DNA of 46,949 nt from Eubacterium sp. UBA3782. Its GTDB lineage: Bacteria > Bacillota > Clostridia > Lachnospirales > Lachnospiraceae. Both the position numbers and the translations under genes were made by a program. The first letter of the stretch is position 1, and each line of letters starts with the position of its first letter. This document shows, one piece after another, positions 38,777-46,412 of this stretch. The stretch is taken from positions 1 to 46,949 of the forward strand of contig DFFG01000020.1 in NCBI GenBank assembly GCA_002368795.1, in the 5' to 3' direction. A model generated the notes under the pieces. The model was given only the letters and a program-made list of their open reading frames with translations, was not told the DNA's origin and searched no databases.

Positions 38777-40352
38777 CCTGGCTCTCCTCCTCTTCCATCT
38801 TTGTTCCCTTTGTCATCAGCAGTCCCAGCTCTTCCTTCTGGGCAGTCTTTCCATCTACGATACCGGTGATCCGGCCGGAGCCGATAACCAGGATCCGGTC
38901 GCAGAGCTCCATAAGTACATCCAGGTCCTCACCGACGAAAATGACGGCAACGCCCTTCTTCTTCTGCTCATTGAGCAGGTTGTAGATCATGTAGGAGGAA
39001 TTGATGTCCAGTCCGCGCACCGGATATGCCGCCATCAGAACGGTCGGATGGGCAGCAATCTCACGGCCGACCAGTACCTTCTGTACATTTCCTCCGGACA
39101 GCCGGCGGACAGGTGTGGTCGCGCTGGGTGTGTTGACCTCCAGTGCTTTGATGACTTCCTCGGCCAGCTCCCTTGGCTGCTTGCGCTTGAGGAAGACGGA
39201 TTTACCTTTTCTATAAGAACGGAGCATCATGTTGTCGATGATGTCCATGTTGGCCACAAGACCCATGCCCAGACGATCCTCCGGGATGAAGGACAGCCGG
39301 ACGCCCAGCTCACGGATCTGCAGCGGTGTCTTGTCCCTGAGATTCTCCTGCTTTCCGGTCTTCGGATCGTTGTAGAGGATCTCGCCGGTCTTTACCTCCT
39401 GCAGGCCTGCAATGGCCTCAAGAAGCTCCCTCTGGCCGCTGCCGGCGATGCCGGCAATTCCAAGGATCTCCCCGGAATACGCCGTAAAGGAAACGTCATC
39501 CAGAACGCGCACGCCGTCCTTGCTCACGCAGTCCAGACCACGGACGATCAGACGCTCGTGGGGATCCTTCGGATCCTCTCTGTCGATGTTCAGGCTCACC
39601 TTCCGGCCGACCATCATCTCCGTCAGCTCCGACTCTGTGGTCTCGCTGGTCACGACGGTGCCGATATACTCACCTTTGCGCAGTACGGCGACCTTGTCGG
39701 AGATCGACATGACCTCATGCAGCTTGTGGGTGATGATGATGATGGACTTTCCGTCCTCCTTCATCCTGCGGAGAACGGCAAAGAGCTTCTCCGTCTCCTG
39801 CGGTGTCAACACGGCCGTGGGCTCATCCAGGATCAGGATGTCAGCACCCCTGTACAGTACCTTGATGATCTCGACAGTCTGCTTCTCTGAGACGGACATC
39901 TCATAGATCTTTTTGTTCGGATCGATGTCGAAGCCGTACTGCTCACTGATCTTCCGGACCATGGCAGCAGAATTCTTCAGGTCGTATTTCTCGCCGGACA
40001 GGCCGAGAATGATGTTCTCCGCAGCCGAAAAGACATCGACCAGCTTGAAGTGCTGGTGGATCATGCCGATCTTGTACCGGTAGGCATCCCTGGGCGATTT
40101 GATTACAACCTCCTCGCCATCGATGAAGATGTGTCCGCTGTCCGGGAAATAAATACCCGAGATCATGTTCATCAGCGTCGTTTTTCCGCTGCCGTTCTCG
40201 CCGAGGATCGAGAGGATCTCTCCTCTGTCCACCACGAGGCTGACATTCTTGTTCGCCACGATCTGGCCGAACCTCTTGGTAATGTTGCGCAGTTCAATAG
40301 CCGGTGCACTCAAATCCTTTTCCTGCTTTCCTTTCTTTTTTATTTGCGCCAT
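38760..40352 (-). CDS. Nucleoside ABC transporter ATP-binding protein (NupO-like)
   Basis: A 530-residue fused ATPase with two NBDs. NBD1: Walker A GENGSGKTT, Q-loop IGMIHQHFKLVDVF (the MIHQHF form marks BMP-type importers), signature VSEKQTVEII, Walker B ILILDEPTAVLTP. NBD2: GIAGSGQRELLEAI, signature LSGGNVQKVLVGRE and a degenerate Walker B VLMAAYPVRGLD. In the second domain catalytic residues are reduced, as usual for this family. The ATG at 40352 is the best fit to family length, but its SD is poor; a TTG 13 codons on has AGGA upstream. Two hairpins separate it from the binding-protein gene. Confidence 0.88.
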   Translation of the reverse strand: MAQIKKKGKQEKDLSAPAIELRNITKRFGQIVANKNVSLVVDRGEILSILGENGSGKTTLMNMISGIYFPDSGHIFIDGEEVVIKSPRDAYRYKIGMIHQHFKLVDVFSAAENIILGLSGEKYDLKNSAAMVRKISEQYGFDIDPNKKIYEMSVSEKQTVEIIKVLYRGADILILDEPTAVLTPQETEKLFAVLRRMKEDGKSIIIITHKLHEVMSISDKVAVLRKGEYIGTVVTSETTESELTEMMVGRKVSLNIDREDPKDPHERLIVRGLDCVSKDGVRVLDDVSFTAYSGEILGIAGIAGSGQRELLEAIAGLQEVKTGEILYNDPKTGKQENLRDKTPLQIRELGVRLSFIPEDRLGMGLVANMDIIDNMMLRSYRKGKSVFLKRKQPRELAEEVIKALEVNTPSATTPVRRLSGGNVQKVLVGREIAAHPTVLMAAYPVRGLDINSSYMIYNLLNEQKKKGVAVIFVGEDLDVLMELCDRILVIGSGRITGIVDGKTAQKEELGLLMTKGTKMEEEESQDANER

Positions 40353-40415
40353 CCTGTGCAGCCAAAAGGCCGGCAAAGGGCATCTTCCCTTTACCTGTCC
40401 CCTGACGCACAGATA

Positions 40416-40473
40416 TTCCGATAGCATGAACAGACATACCTGCCTGCAGATGTGCCTGTTCATAATGTCGGAA
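40416..40473 (-). other. Large hairpin between binding-protein and ATPase genes
   Basis: TTCCGA (40416-40421) with TCGGAA (40468-40473), and CATGAACAG (about 40425-40433) with CTGTTCAT (about 40456-40463), form a long stem-loop before the ATPase start. With the terminator at 40488-40524 it probably protects the upstream message and reduces read-through. Confidence 0.6.
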
Positions 40474-40487
40474 CATGAAAGACGTAA

Positions 40488-40524
40488 AAGGCTGCTGCGC
40501 TAAAGCGATTAGTACAGCAGCCTT
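40488..40524 (-). terminator. Partial terminator after the binding-protein gene
   Basis: AAGGCTGCTG (40488-40497) pairs with CAGCAGCCTT (40515-40524); on the minus strand it ends in TTTT. Placed inside an importer operon, it should raise binding protein relative to the other subunits. Confidence 0.65.
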
Positions 40525-40544
40525 CCTTTAGAAAGACCTTATGA

Positions 40545-41816
40545 TCAATATTTCTCGTTCAGAGTGGTGATGCCGTCGATGCGGAGATCGAAGTACGGAG
40601 CAGAACGATACTCGGACTCATGGAAGTAGCCGTCTGAAATTGCCTCGGTATCCGGTGTGTATTCAGCATCAGTATCAACATCAGCCATGTAGCTGGTGGG
40701 CTCCTCGCCGCCTACAGTAAACAGAGCGGTGTCAAATGCATGGACCTCGCCGCTGATCAGCTGAGCCTTGACCTCTTTGATCTTCTCTGCAGTGCCCTCT
40801 GCTGCTGCAGCCTCGTTGATCTCGGTAAGCTGAACAGCGCCATCCTCAAGGGTGCCGACAAAGTCAGCCGGGATAGCTTCACCGTTGGTTACGCAGTCAA
40901 CGATGGTCTGGAAGTATACTTCCCAGTTGATCTTAGAGGAGATGATGAAGGTGTTGGGGCAGGCGTTAACGGTGGAACCGTTGTAGGAAACGTTCGGGAT
41001 GCCTGCATTCTCGCATGCGGTCGGAGCGCCCATGGAGTCTGCATGCTGGCTGATCAGTACGCACTTGTCGGCGATCAGAACCTCAGCAGCCTCTTTCTCA
41101 AGGGTCTCATCATACCAGGAACCGGTAAACTGGACATCCATGGTAACGGACGGGCATACGGACTTTGCGCCAAGATAGAAAGAAGTATAGCCGGAAATAA
41201 CCTCTGCATAGGTGAAGGCGCCGACATAACCCATCTTTGCCTCTTCCTCAGTGATATCGCCGTTTGCGATCATCTCGTTCAGCTTCATACCTGCAGCAAC
41301 GCCGGCAAGATATCTGCCATCGTAGATCTCAGCAAAAGCGTTGTGGAAGTTTGCCAGACCAGCAGTGTGAGCGGTGGTACCTGTAGCATGGCAGAACTGA
41401 ACTTCCGGATACTCGGCAGCAGCCTGAGCCAGGAAGGACTCATGACCAAAGGAATCAGCAAATACGATGTTGCAGCCTCTGTCGACCAGGTCGCAGGCTG
41501 CATCGTAGCACTCGCTGGACTCCGGAATGTTGGTCTTCAGATAGTACTCGATGCCGTTTGCCTCACAGACGTTGATAGCTGCCTGCAGGAAGTTGTTGTC
41601 GTAGGTGGAATTCTCGTCATGAAGGAAAATGAATCCCATGACCGGTGTCTGGCCTTCTGCTGCGGGAGCGGCCTCCTCAGCTGCGGAAGAAGCGGCTGCT
41701 GCAGACGTAGCGGCTGCAGAAGAAGCTGCAGTCTCTGCAGAGCTGCCGGAACCGCCGCATGCGGCAAGGGTCAGCGCCATGGCAGATGCCAGAAGCAAGG
41801 AAATAAACTTTTTCAT
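40545..41816 (-). CDS. BMP-family nucleoside-binding lipoprotein (NupN-like)
   Basis: A 423-residue lipoprotein. The signal MKKFISLLLASAMALTLAAC ends at Cys20, and an Ala/Ser/Glu linker runs to about 58. The BMP fold shows FIFLHDENSTYDNNFLQAA, YDAACDLVDRGCNIVFADSFGHE, GVAAGMKLNEMI and CVLISQHADSMGAPTACENAG. It captures purine nucleosides outside the cell for the ATPase and permeases that follow. AGGAGG lies before the ATG. It may have its own promoter (41864-41891) in addition to read-through from the riboswitch-controlled xpt gene. Confidence 0.92.
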   Translation of the reverse strand: MKKFISLLLASAMALTLAACGGSGSSAETAASSAAATSAAAASSAAEEAAPAAEGQTPVMGFIFLHDENSTYDNNFLQAAINVCEANGIEYYLKTNIPESSECYDAACDLVDRGCNIVFADSFGHESFLAQAAAEYPEVQFCHATGTTAHTAGLANFHNAFAEIYDGRYLAGVAAGMKLNEMIANGDITEEEAKMGYVGAFTYAEVISGYTSFYLGAKSVCPSVTMDVQFTGSWYDETLEKEAAEVLIADKCVLISQHADSMGAPTACENAGIPNVSYNGSTVNACPNTFIISSKINWEVYFQTIVDCVTNGEAIPADFVGTLEDGAVQLTEINEAAAAEGTAEKIKEVKAQLISGEVHAFDTALFTVGGEEPTSYMADVDTDAEYTPDTEAISDGYFHESEYRSAPYFDLRIDGITTLNEKY

Positions 41817-41863
41817 TTTGGACCTCCTATCCTTTTGTGTTCATTCCGTTTGCAGTTCATGTA

Positions 41864-41891
41864 AGTATATGTAAATTTTCATTTACACCAA
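41864..41891 (-). promoter_or_regulatory. Candidate promoter and operator of the nucleoside importer
   Basis: On the minus strand TTGGTG (41891-41886), 16 bp, TATACT (41869-41864). A perfect inverted repeat, TGTAAA-N6-TTTACA (41870-41887), fills the spacer and may be an operator. Confidence 0.5.
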
Positions 41892-41915
41892 AATTGAAGC
41901 GGAGGGCAGCCATAC

Positions 41916-42488
41916 TCAGCGGCGGAAGACGATGCCCGTATCGTCCATGCTGTCGATCAGGGCAAGTGACTCAACGCGGATACCCTTCTCCCTGAGCTTG
42001 TCTCCGCCTCCCTGGAAGCCTTTCTCGATGGCGATCAGAGCCCCGGCAACCTCTGCGCCGGCCTGACCGACGATATCGATCAGCCCGTTGAGTGCCTGGC
42101 CATTCGCAAGGAAATCATCTGCCAGAAGGACCTTGTCTCCGGGACGGATATAGTCGCATGGAACGACGATCGTATAATCTGTATTGTGGGTATAAGAATG
42201 GACGACTGACCGGTAGACATCACCGGAAAGATTGCTGGTCTGATGCTTTTTCGCAAATACGGCAGGTACATGCATGGCCGCGGCCACCCCGACGGCGATT
42301 GCGATGCCGGAAGCCTCTACCGTGAGCACACGGGTGACGCCTGCATCCGCAAAAAGGCGGGCAGCCTCTTCTCCCATCTGCATCAGGAATTCCACATCGA
42401 TCTGCTGGTTCAGAAATGAACCGACTTTGAGAATGTTACCGGGAAGTATCTTTCCTTCAGACAAGATCTTTTCTTCAAGCGCTTTCAA
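41916..42488 (-). CDS. xpt: Xanthine phosphoribosyltransferase
   Basis: A 190-residue enzyme that converts xanthine and PRPP to XMP in purine salvage. MKALEEKILSEGKILPGNILKVGSFLNQQID is the typical Xpt start, VLTVEASGIAIAVGVAAAM a substrate loop, and VLLADDFLANGQAL the PRPP-binding motif. Length is that of the family. A purine riboswitch with terminator lies upstream (42603-42720). Downstream, 99 bp away and in the same direction, is the nucleoside importer, so uptake and salvage are linked. Confidence 0.95.
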   Translation of the reverse strand: MKALEEKILSEGKILPGNILKVGSFLNQQIDVEFLMQMGEEAARLFADAGVTRVLTVEASGIAIAVGVAAAMHVPAVFAKKHQTSNLSGDVYRSVVHSYTHNTDYTIVVPCDYIRPGDKVLLADDFLANGQALNGLIDIVGQAGAEVAGALIAIEKGFQGGGDKLREKGIRVESLALIDSMDDTGIVFRR

Positions 42489-42602
42489 AAACCAGCCTCC
42501 TTATATAGAGCTGCCGTCTGCCTGACGATGACGCGTCGCATATGATCATGGAAAGCAGGTATCTCTACCCTGCGGAAACCGGTACTCTTTCCGCATTAGA
42601 TG

Positions 42603-42632
42603 AAAAAGGCAGACCGTGTACAGTCTGCTGCC
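42603..42632 (-). terminator. Riboswitch expression-platform terminator
   Basis: On the minus strand GGCAGCAGAC pairs with GTCTGCC (one bulge) and runs into TTTTT (42607-42603). It starts 10 nt after the aptamer, as in guanine riboswitches of Gram-positives. Two further stems lie between it and xpt: TGCGGAAA/TTTCCGCA and GCAGGGT/ATACCTGC. Confidence 0.75.
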
Positions 42633-42641
42633 AGATAAAAA

Positions 42642-42720
42642 TACCAATAGTCACGAATTGCGGCATCGTGGTAGAAACGTCCGGGCCGTCTCGACAGAAA
42701 TATCCGGACTTATATCGGCA
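42642..42720 (-). promoter_or_regulatory. Purine (guanine-type) riboswitch aptamer upstream of xpt
   Basis: On the minus strand: P1 TGCCGATA (42720-42713) with TATTGGTA (42649-42642); P2 GTCCGG with CCGGAC; J2/3 CGTTTCTACC, the diagnostic purine-riboswitch junction; P3 ACGA with TCGT around TGCCGCAAT; and J3/1 GACTAT. The C in GACTAT is at the position that specifies guanine over adenine. L2 is not the usual GATATGG: about 12 nt (TTCTGTCGAGAC) are inserted between ATAT and GG. The position before xpt supports the call. Confidence 0.85.
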
Positions 42721-42734
42721 ACTTAGATTACCTT

Positions 42735-42763
42735 AGTCTAATATACTGTCAGAAGTTTTGCAA
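42735..42763 (-). promoter_or_regulatory. Promoter of the xpt riboswitch transcript
   Basis: On the minus strand TTGCAA (42763-42758), 17 bp, TAGACT (42740-42735), leaving a start about 8-10 nt before P1 of the riboswitch. Confidence 0.55.
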
Positions 42764-42834
42764 ACATTTTTTACGTCCTTTCGCGTAAAAAAACAAACAC
42801 AACACGCATCTGCTTTTATCGTTTTTGCCGAAAA

Positions 42835-42843
42835 TGGTATAAT
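42835..42843 (+). promoter_or_regulatory. Extended -10 promoter of the membrane esterase
   Basis: TGGTATAAT (42835-42843) is a perfect extended -10, about 50 nt before the ATG. A half-site TTTTTGCCGA (42823-42832) lies just upstream, identical to the PucR-region repeat arm. Confidence 0.55.
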
Positions 42844-42890
42844 AAACCACAGCAATTAAAAGTCGTCCACAGAAAGGATGGTCCTGAAAC

Positions 42891-44231
42891 ATGACTTCTG
42901 CACAAAACGAGCCAAAGCGGGCATCCCGCACCTGCTTTCTGATCTGTCTTATCCTGATGCTGCTCACCGCTGCAATCAAGGTCGTCCGCTACGCCATACT
43001 TTGCAAAAGCTACCCGGTCGGCTTCCTGGTAATGGCCGCCGTGGAGATCCTGCTGGTTCTTGCTGCCGAGGCAGCATTTGCCTTTGATCTGCCTGTATTT
43101 CTGCTGGCCGATGCCGTTGCCTGCTTTGTGCTCGGCTTTACCACAAACTACGGGCCATACCGTCCCTTCAACATCGACTTTTATATCCAGATGGCTGTGG
43201 CAGCCTGCGGATTCCTGGCGGGTACATTTCTGCTGCTGAAAGAGAAGAAACCCGCTTCCGCCGGAGAGGTCCTGAAGGCCCTCTTTCCTGTGTCAGGCAT
43301 GCGCCTTACCTCCTACCGCAAGGGTGTCCTGATCCGGGCCATCTGCATACCGGCAGCGCTTCTGCTGTTCTGGGGCGGCAGCTGGATAACTGCCCGCGGA
43401 CACAAGAGCATGCAGCCGGAGATCTGGTGCGTCCCTTCCCTCTATGATGAGGCATGCAGCGAGGCCGGCACTGTTGAAAAGATCAGCTATGAGACAAAGG
43501 CTTATGCCACCGATGAGCGCAGCCTGACAAAGGACGCCTATGTCTACACACCGTATGGCTATGATCCGGAAAAAGACTACAACATTCTTTACCTGATGCA
43601 CGGCACCGGGGAAAACGAAGCCACCTGGCTGGTAGAATACCAGAAAAACACAAACATGATCGACAATCTGATCGCCAGAGGCGAAATCGAGCCGCTGATC
43701 ATCGTGACACCGACCTTCTACGTGGAAAACGACTGCGCCGATGACCTGGATCAGCTGACCTGGTCCTTCGCGCAGGAACTGCGCAATGACCTGATGCCCT
43801 TTGTAGAAAGCCGGTATTCCACCTGGGCGGAAACCGCAGACGAAGCAGGCTTTAAGGCCAGCCGCGATCACAGAGCCTTCGCCGGCCTGTCCAGAGGCGC
43901 CGTAACCACCTTCCACTCCGCCTTTATGGGAAGCCTGGACTATATCTCCTGGTACGGAACCTTCAGCGGCAGCCGCACTACCGGTGAGCAGCTCTCCGCC
44001 GCCATCGATGCAGCAGAAACGGCAGATCTGGATATCCACTACCACTACGTATCCACCGGCAGCTTCGACTTTGCCCTGCCCCAGCAGATCAAGGACTACC
44101 AGGGTGAGACCGCTCTGGTAAGCCGCATCACCGAAGGGCAGAACAGCAACTTCGATGTGTTCCCCATGCGCTACCACTCCATGGGCAGCTGGCACATCGC
44201 CCTGTACAACTTCCTGCAAAAAATCTTTTAA
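42891..44231 (+). CDS. Membrane-embedded esterase (esterase D/feruloyl-esterase fold)
   Basis: A 446-residue fusion. Residues 1-170 contain about five hydrophobic helices (near 14-35, 43-63, 66-84, 98-116 and 146-164). The rest is an alpha/beta hydrolase of the PF00756 type: ILYLMHGTGENEATWL, the nucleophile elbow AGLSRGAVTT with Ser334, and a C-terminal YHSMGSWHIALYNFL holding the catalytic His. The domain follows the last helix, so with an N-in start and five helices it faces out. Similar domains cleave feruloyl or acetyl esters of plant polysaccharides. A multi-helix anchor is unusual for this fold. Single gene, ending at repeat copy C. Confidence 0.85.
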   Translation: MTSAQNEPKRASRTCFLICLILMLLTAAIKVVRYAILCKSYPVGFLVMAAVEILLVLAAEAAFAFDLPVFLLADAVACFVLGFTTNYGPYRPFNIDFYIQMAVAACGFLAGTFLLLKEKKPASAGEVLKALFPVSGMRLTSYRKGVLIRAICIPAALLLFWGGSWITARGHKSMQPEIWCVPSLYDEACSEAGTVEKISYETKAYATDERSLTKDAYVYTPYGYDPEKDYNILYLMHGTGENEATWLVEYQKNTNMIDNLIARGEIEPLIIVTPTFYVENDCADDLDQLTWSFAQELRNDLMPFVESRYSTWAETADEAGFKASRDHRAFAGLSRGAVTTFHSAFMGSLDYISWYGTFSGSRTTGEQLSAAIDAAETADLDIHYHYVSTGSFDFALPQQIKDYQGETALVSRITEGQNSNFDVFPMRYHSMGSWHIALYNFLQKIF

Positions 44232-44244
44232 ACTTGGAAAAAAG

Positions 44245-44427
44245 CCGCCACAGCAGAATGCGAGGCATGCAAAAATGTTTCTGAAGGGAACATCCGCAAC
44301 GCCGGTACTAGAGCGCAGCCCAGGTATCCTCACCTTGGCTGCGCTCTAGTACCGCTGCGTGAGGACAGAGCGAGAGCGATTCCCGTAAGAAACATTCATG
44401 CATGCCGAAGCTGCTGCTTTGGCGGCC
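44245..44427 (-). repeat. Structured repeat family 1, copy C (inverted)
   Basis: Read on the minus strand it has GCATGCATGAATG, TTCTTACGGGAA, CTCTGTCCTCACGCAGCGG, and then AGTACCGGCGTTGCGGATG, 19 bases identical to copy A. The central stem is replaced: CGGTACTAGAGCGCAGCC pairs with GGCTGCGCTCTAGTACCG. Outer arms GCCGCC/GGCGGC (44245-44250, 44422-44427) are flanked by A and T runs. It lies between the convergent esterase and ABC-F genes. Confidence 0.88.
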
Positions 44428-44435
44428 TATATTTT

Positions 44436-46283
44436 TTATTGCTTCATCTTTGCGAAAGCGTCGACCATGTCCTGCAGCTCCAGATAGCGCTCCATGCGCT
44501 GCTCGAGCAGGGCGTCGACGTTTTCTTTTTCTTTTGCCAGCTCCTGCAGCCTGGTGTACTGGGTCGCAGCGGCTAGCATTTCTTCCTCCAGCTCTGCGCT
44601 TTTCTGCTCCAGAGCTTCGATCTCGGCTTCGATGCCGTCGTATTCCCTCTGCTCGTTGTAGGAAAGCTTTTTCTGCTTTTTCTCTCTGGCTGCGTATGCT
44701 TCTTTTCCGGACAGCTGCTTTTCTCCGCCTGCTGCCGGCGTCTTTGTGCCTGCGGTGCTCCGGGCTCCGCCAAAGCCGTTCTGAGGATCGAGCCCGTCGG
44801 CTTCCAGATGGGCCAGGTATTCGGTGTAGGCGCCTTCGCTGCGCCGGATCGTTCCATCCGGGCTGAAGGCGAATATGCGTGTTACCACACGGTCCAGGAA
44901 ATACCGGTCGTGGGATACGGTGATGATGATCCCCGCAAAACGGTCCAGATAATCCTCCAGGATACGGAGGGTCTGGATGTCCAGATCGTTGGTGGGCTCG
45001 TCCAGGATGAGTACGTTGGGAGAGCTCATAAGGATCTTCAGCAGGTACAGCCTTCTCTTCTCTCCTCCGGACAGCTTGGCGATGGGTGAGTACTGCATCT
45101 CCCCGTCGAACAGGAACTGTTCGCACATGGAGGAGGCGGATACCAGGCCGTCTGCCGTGCGGATGAATTCGGCTGTATCTTTGATATAATCGATGACCCG
45201 TGCTTTTTCGTCGAGGGCTTCGTTTTCCTGGCTGAAGTAACCGATCTTTACCGTCTGTCCGATGGTGACCGTTCCTTCATCGGGCATTTCTTTTCCGATC
45301 AGGCAGCGCAGGAGGGTGGATTTGCCGCACCCGTTTGGTCCAACGATCCCGATCCGGTCGGTCTTGCCGAAGGTGTAGGTAAGGTCTTTAAACAGGATTC
45401 TTCCGCCATATCCCTTGCCGATGTCCTGCAGCTCGATCGTCTTTCCGCCCAGGCGTGACGGCAGGGAGTTCAGCTCCACCTGCCGCTCTTCGGCGATCTT
45501 TTCCCGATCTCTTAACGCCTCGAAACGCTGGATATGTGCCTTCTGCTTGGTTGAGCGGGCTCTGGCGCCCCGCATCATCCATGCCAGATCCTTGCGGTAC
45601 AGGGCTGCTGCTTTTCGCTCTGCTGCCAGGGCAAAATCCATCCGCTCCTGCTTTTTCTGCAGATAGCCGGAATAGTTTGCCTCATACCGATAGGTTTTTC
45701 CCCGGTCGATCTCCAGGATCTGGTTTGTCACCCGGTCCAGGAAATAGCGGTCATGGGTGACCATGAGGATCGCGCCCCGGAAGCTTTCCAGATAACTCTG
45801 CAGCCATTCGATCATCGCATGGTCCAGATGGTTGGTCGGCTCGTCCAGGATCAGCAGGTCGCAGGGGGTAAGGATGGCCGCAATGAGGGCTGCCCTCTTT
45901 TTCTGGCCGCCGGAAAGGGTTCCTGGCAGGCAGGAGGGATCGGGGATGCCAAACTCGATGAGTCTGGCCCTGACCTCGCCGGTCACGTCCCAGTGGTCTT
46001 CCTTGCCCTGTACCCGGGCGGCGACATTGTCCAGGACGCTGATATCCGGGTCAAATTCCGGATTCTGGGACAGATAGGAGATCCGCACGGAATTTCCCTT
46101 GATCACTCTGCCCTCATCCGGCTCGACTTCACCTGCCGCGATGGCAAGCAGCGTGGATTTTCCCGTGCCGTTGACGCCGATCACGCCGATCCGGTCCTGA
46201 TCCTGCAGGCCTACCGTCACATTGTCGAGAAGCATCCGGGAGACATAGCTCTTGCTGATGTTTTCGAGATTAAGAATATTCAT
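44436..46283 (-). CDS. ABC-F family ATPase (Uup-like)
   Basis: A 615-residue protein with two ABC domains and no membrane part. Domain 1: GVNGTGKST, LSGGQKKRAAL, LLILDEPTNHLD. A charged linker of about 80 residues (AAERKAAALYRKDLAWMMRGARARSTKQKAHIQRF) follows. Domain 2: GPNGCGKST, LSGGEKRRLYL, VLILDEPTNDLD. The C-terminal 90 residues are a coiled coil (YDGIEAEIEALEQKSAELEEEM), as in Uup. ABC-F proteins act on the ribosome; the Uup type is a housekeeping factor and not a dedicated resistance determinant. The ATG at 46283 lies 130 bp after the glycyl-tRNA synthetase stop. Confidence 0.92.
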   Translation of the reverse strand: MNILNLENISKSYVSRMLLDNVTVGLQDQDRIGVIGVNGTGKSTLLAIAAGEVEPDEGRVIKGNSVRISYLSQNPEFDPDISVLDNVAARVQGKEDHWDVTGEVRARLIEFGIPDPSCLPGTLSGGQKKRAALIAAILTPCDLLILDEPTNHLDHAMIEWLQSYLESFRGAILMVTHDRYFLDRVTNQILEIDRGKTYRYEANYSGYLQKKQERMDFALAAERKAAALYRKDLAWMMRGARARSTKQKAHIQRFEALRDREKIAEERQVELNSLPSRLGGKTIELQDIGKGYGGRILFKDLTYTFGKTDRIGIVGPNGCGKSTLLRCLIGKEMPDEGTVTIGQTVKIGYFSQENEALDEKARVIDYIKDTAEFIRTADGLVSASSMCEQFLFDGEMQYSPIAKLSGGEKRRLYLLKILMSSPNVLILDEPTNDLDIQTLRILEDYLDRFAGIIITVSHDRYFLDRVVTRIFAFSPDGTIRRSEGAYTEYLAHLEADGLDPQNGFGGARSTAGTKTPAAGGEKQLSGKEAYAAREKKQKKLSYNEQREYDGIEAEIEALEQKSAELEEEMLAAATQYTRLQELAKEKENVDALLEQRMERYLELQDMVDAFAKMKQ

Positions 46284-46304
46284 GGTTATGTCCTGTTTTC
46301 AGAA

Positions 46305-46344
46305 ATCCCGGGACCGCCGCCTCATCCGGCAGCAGCCCCGGGAT
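46305..46344 (-). terminator. Hairpin after glycyl-tRNA synthetase
   Basis: ATCCCGGG (46305-46312) pairs with CCCGGGAT (46337-46344). Only a short T-run follows on the minus strand, so termination may be incomplete. Confidence 0.45.
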
Positions 46345-46412
46345 CAAATGTTGTCTTTATTGCTGCAGCCCGCCGCATGCAGCGGCATGTGCAGCCGGTC
46401 TGGCTATCCTGA

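Noticed and set aside
40353..40463. Longer N-terminus of the importer ATPase
   Set aside because: It consists of the intercistronic hairpin read as protein and has no SD.
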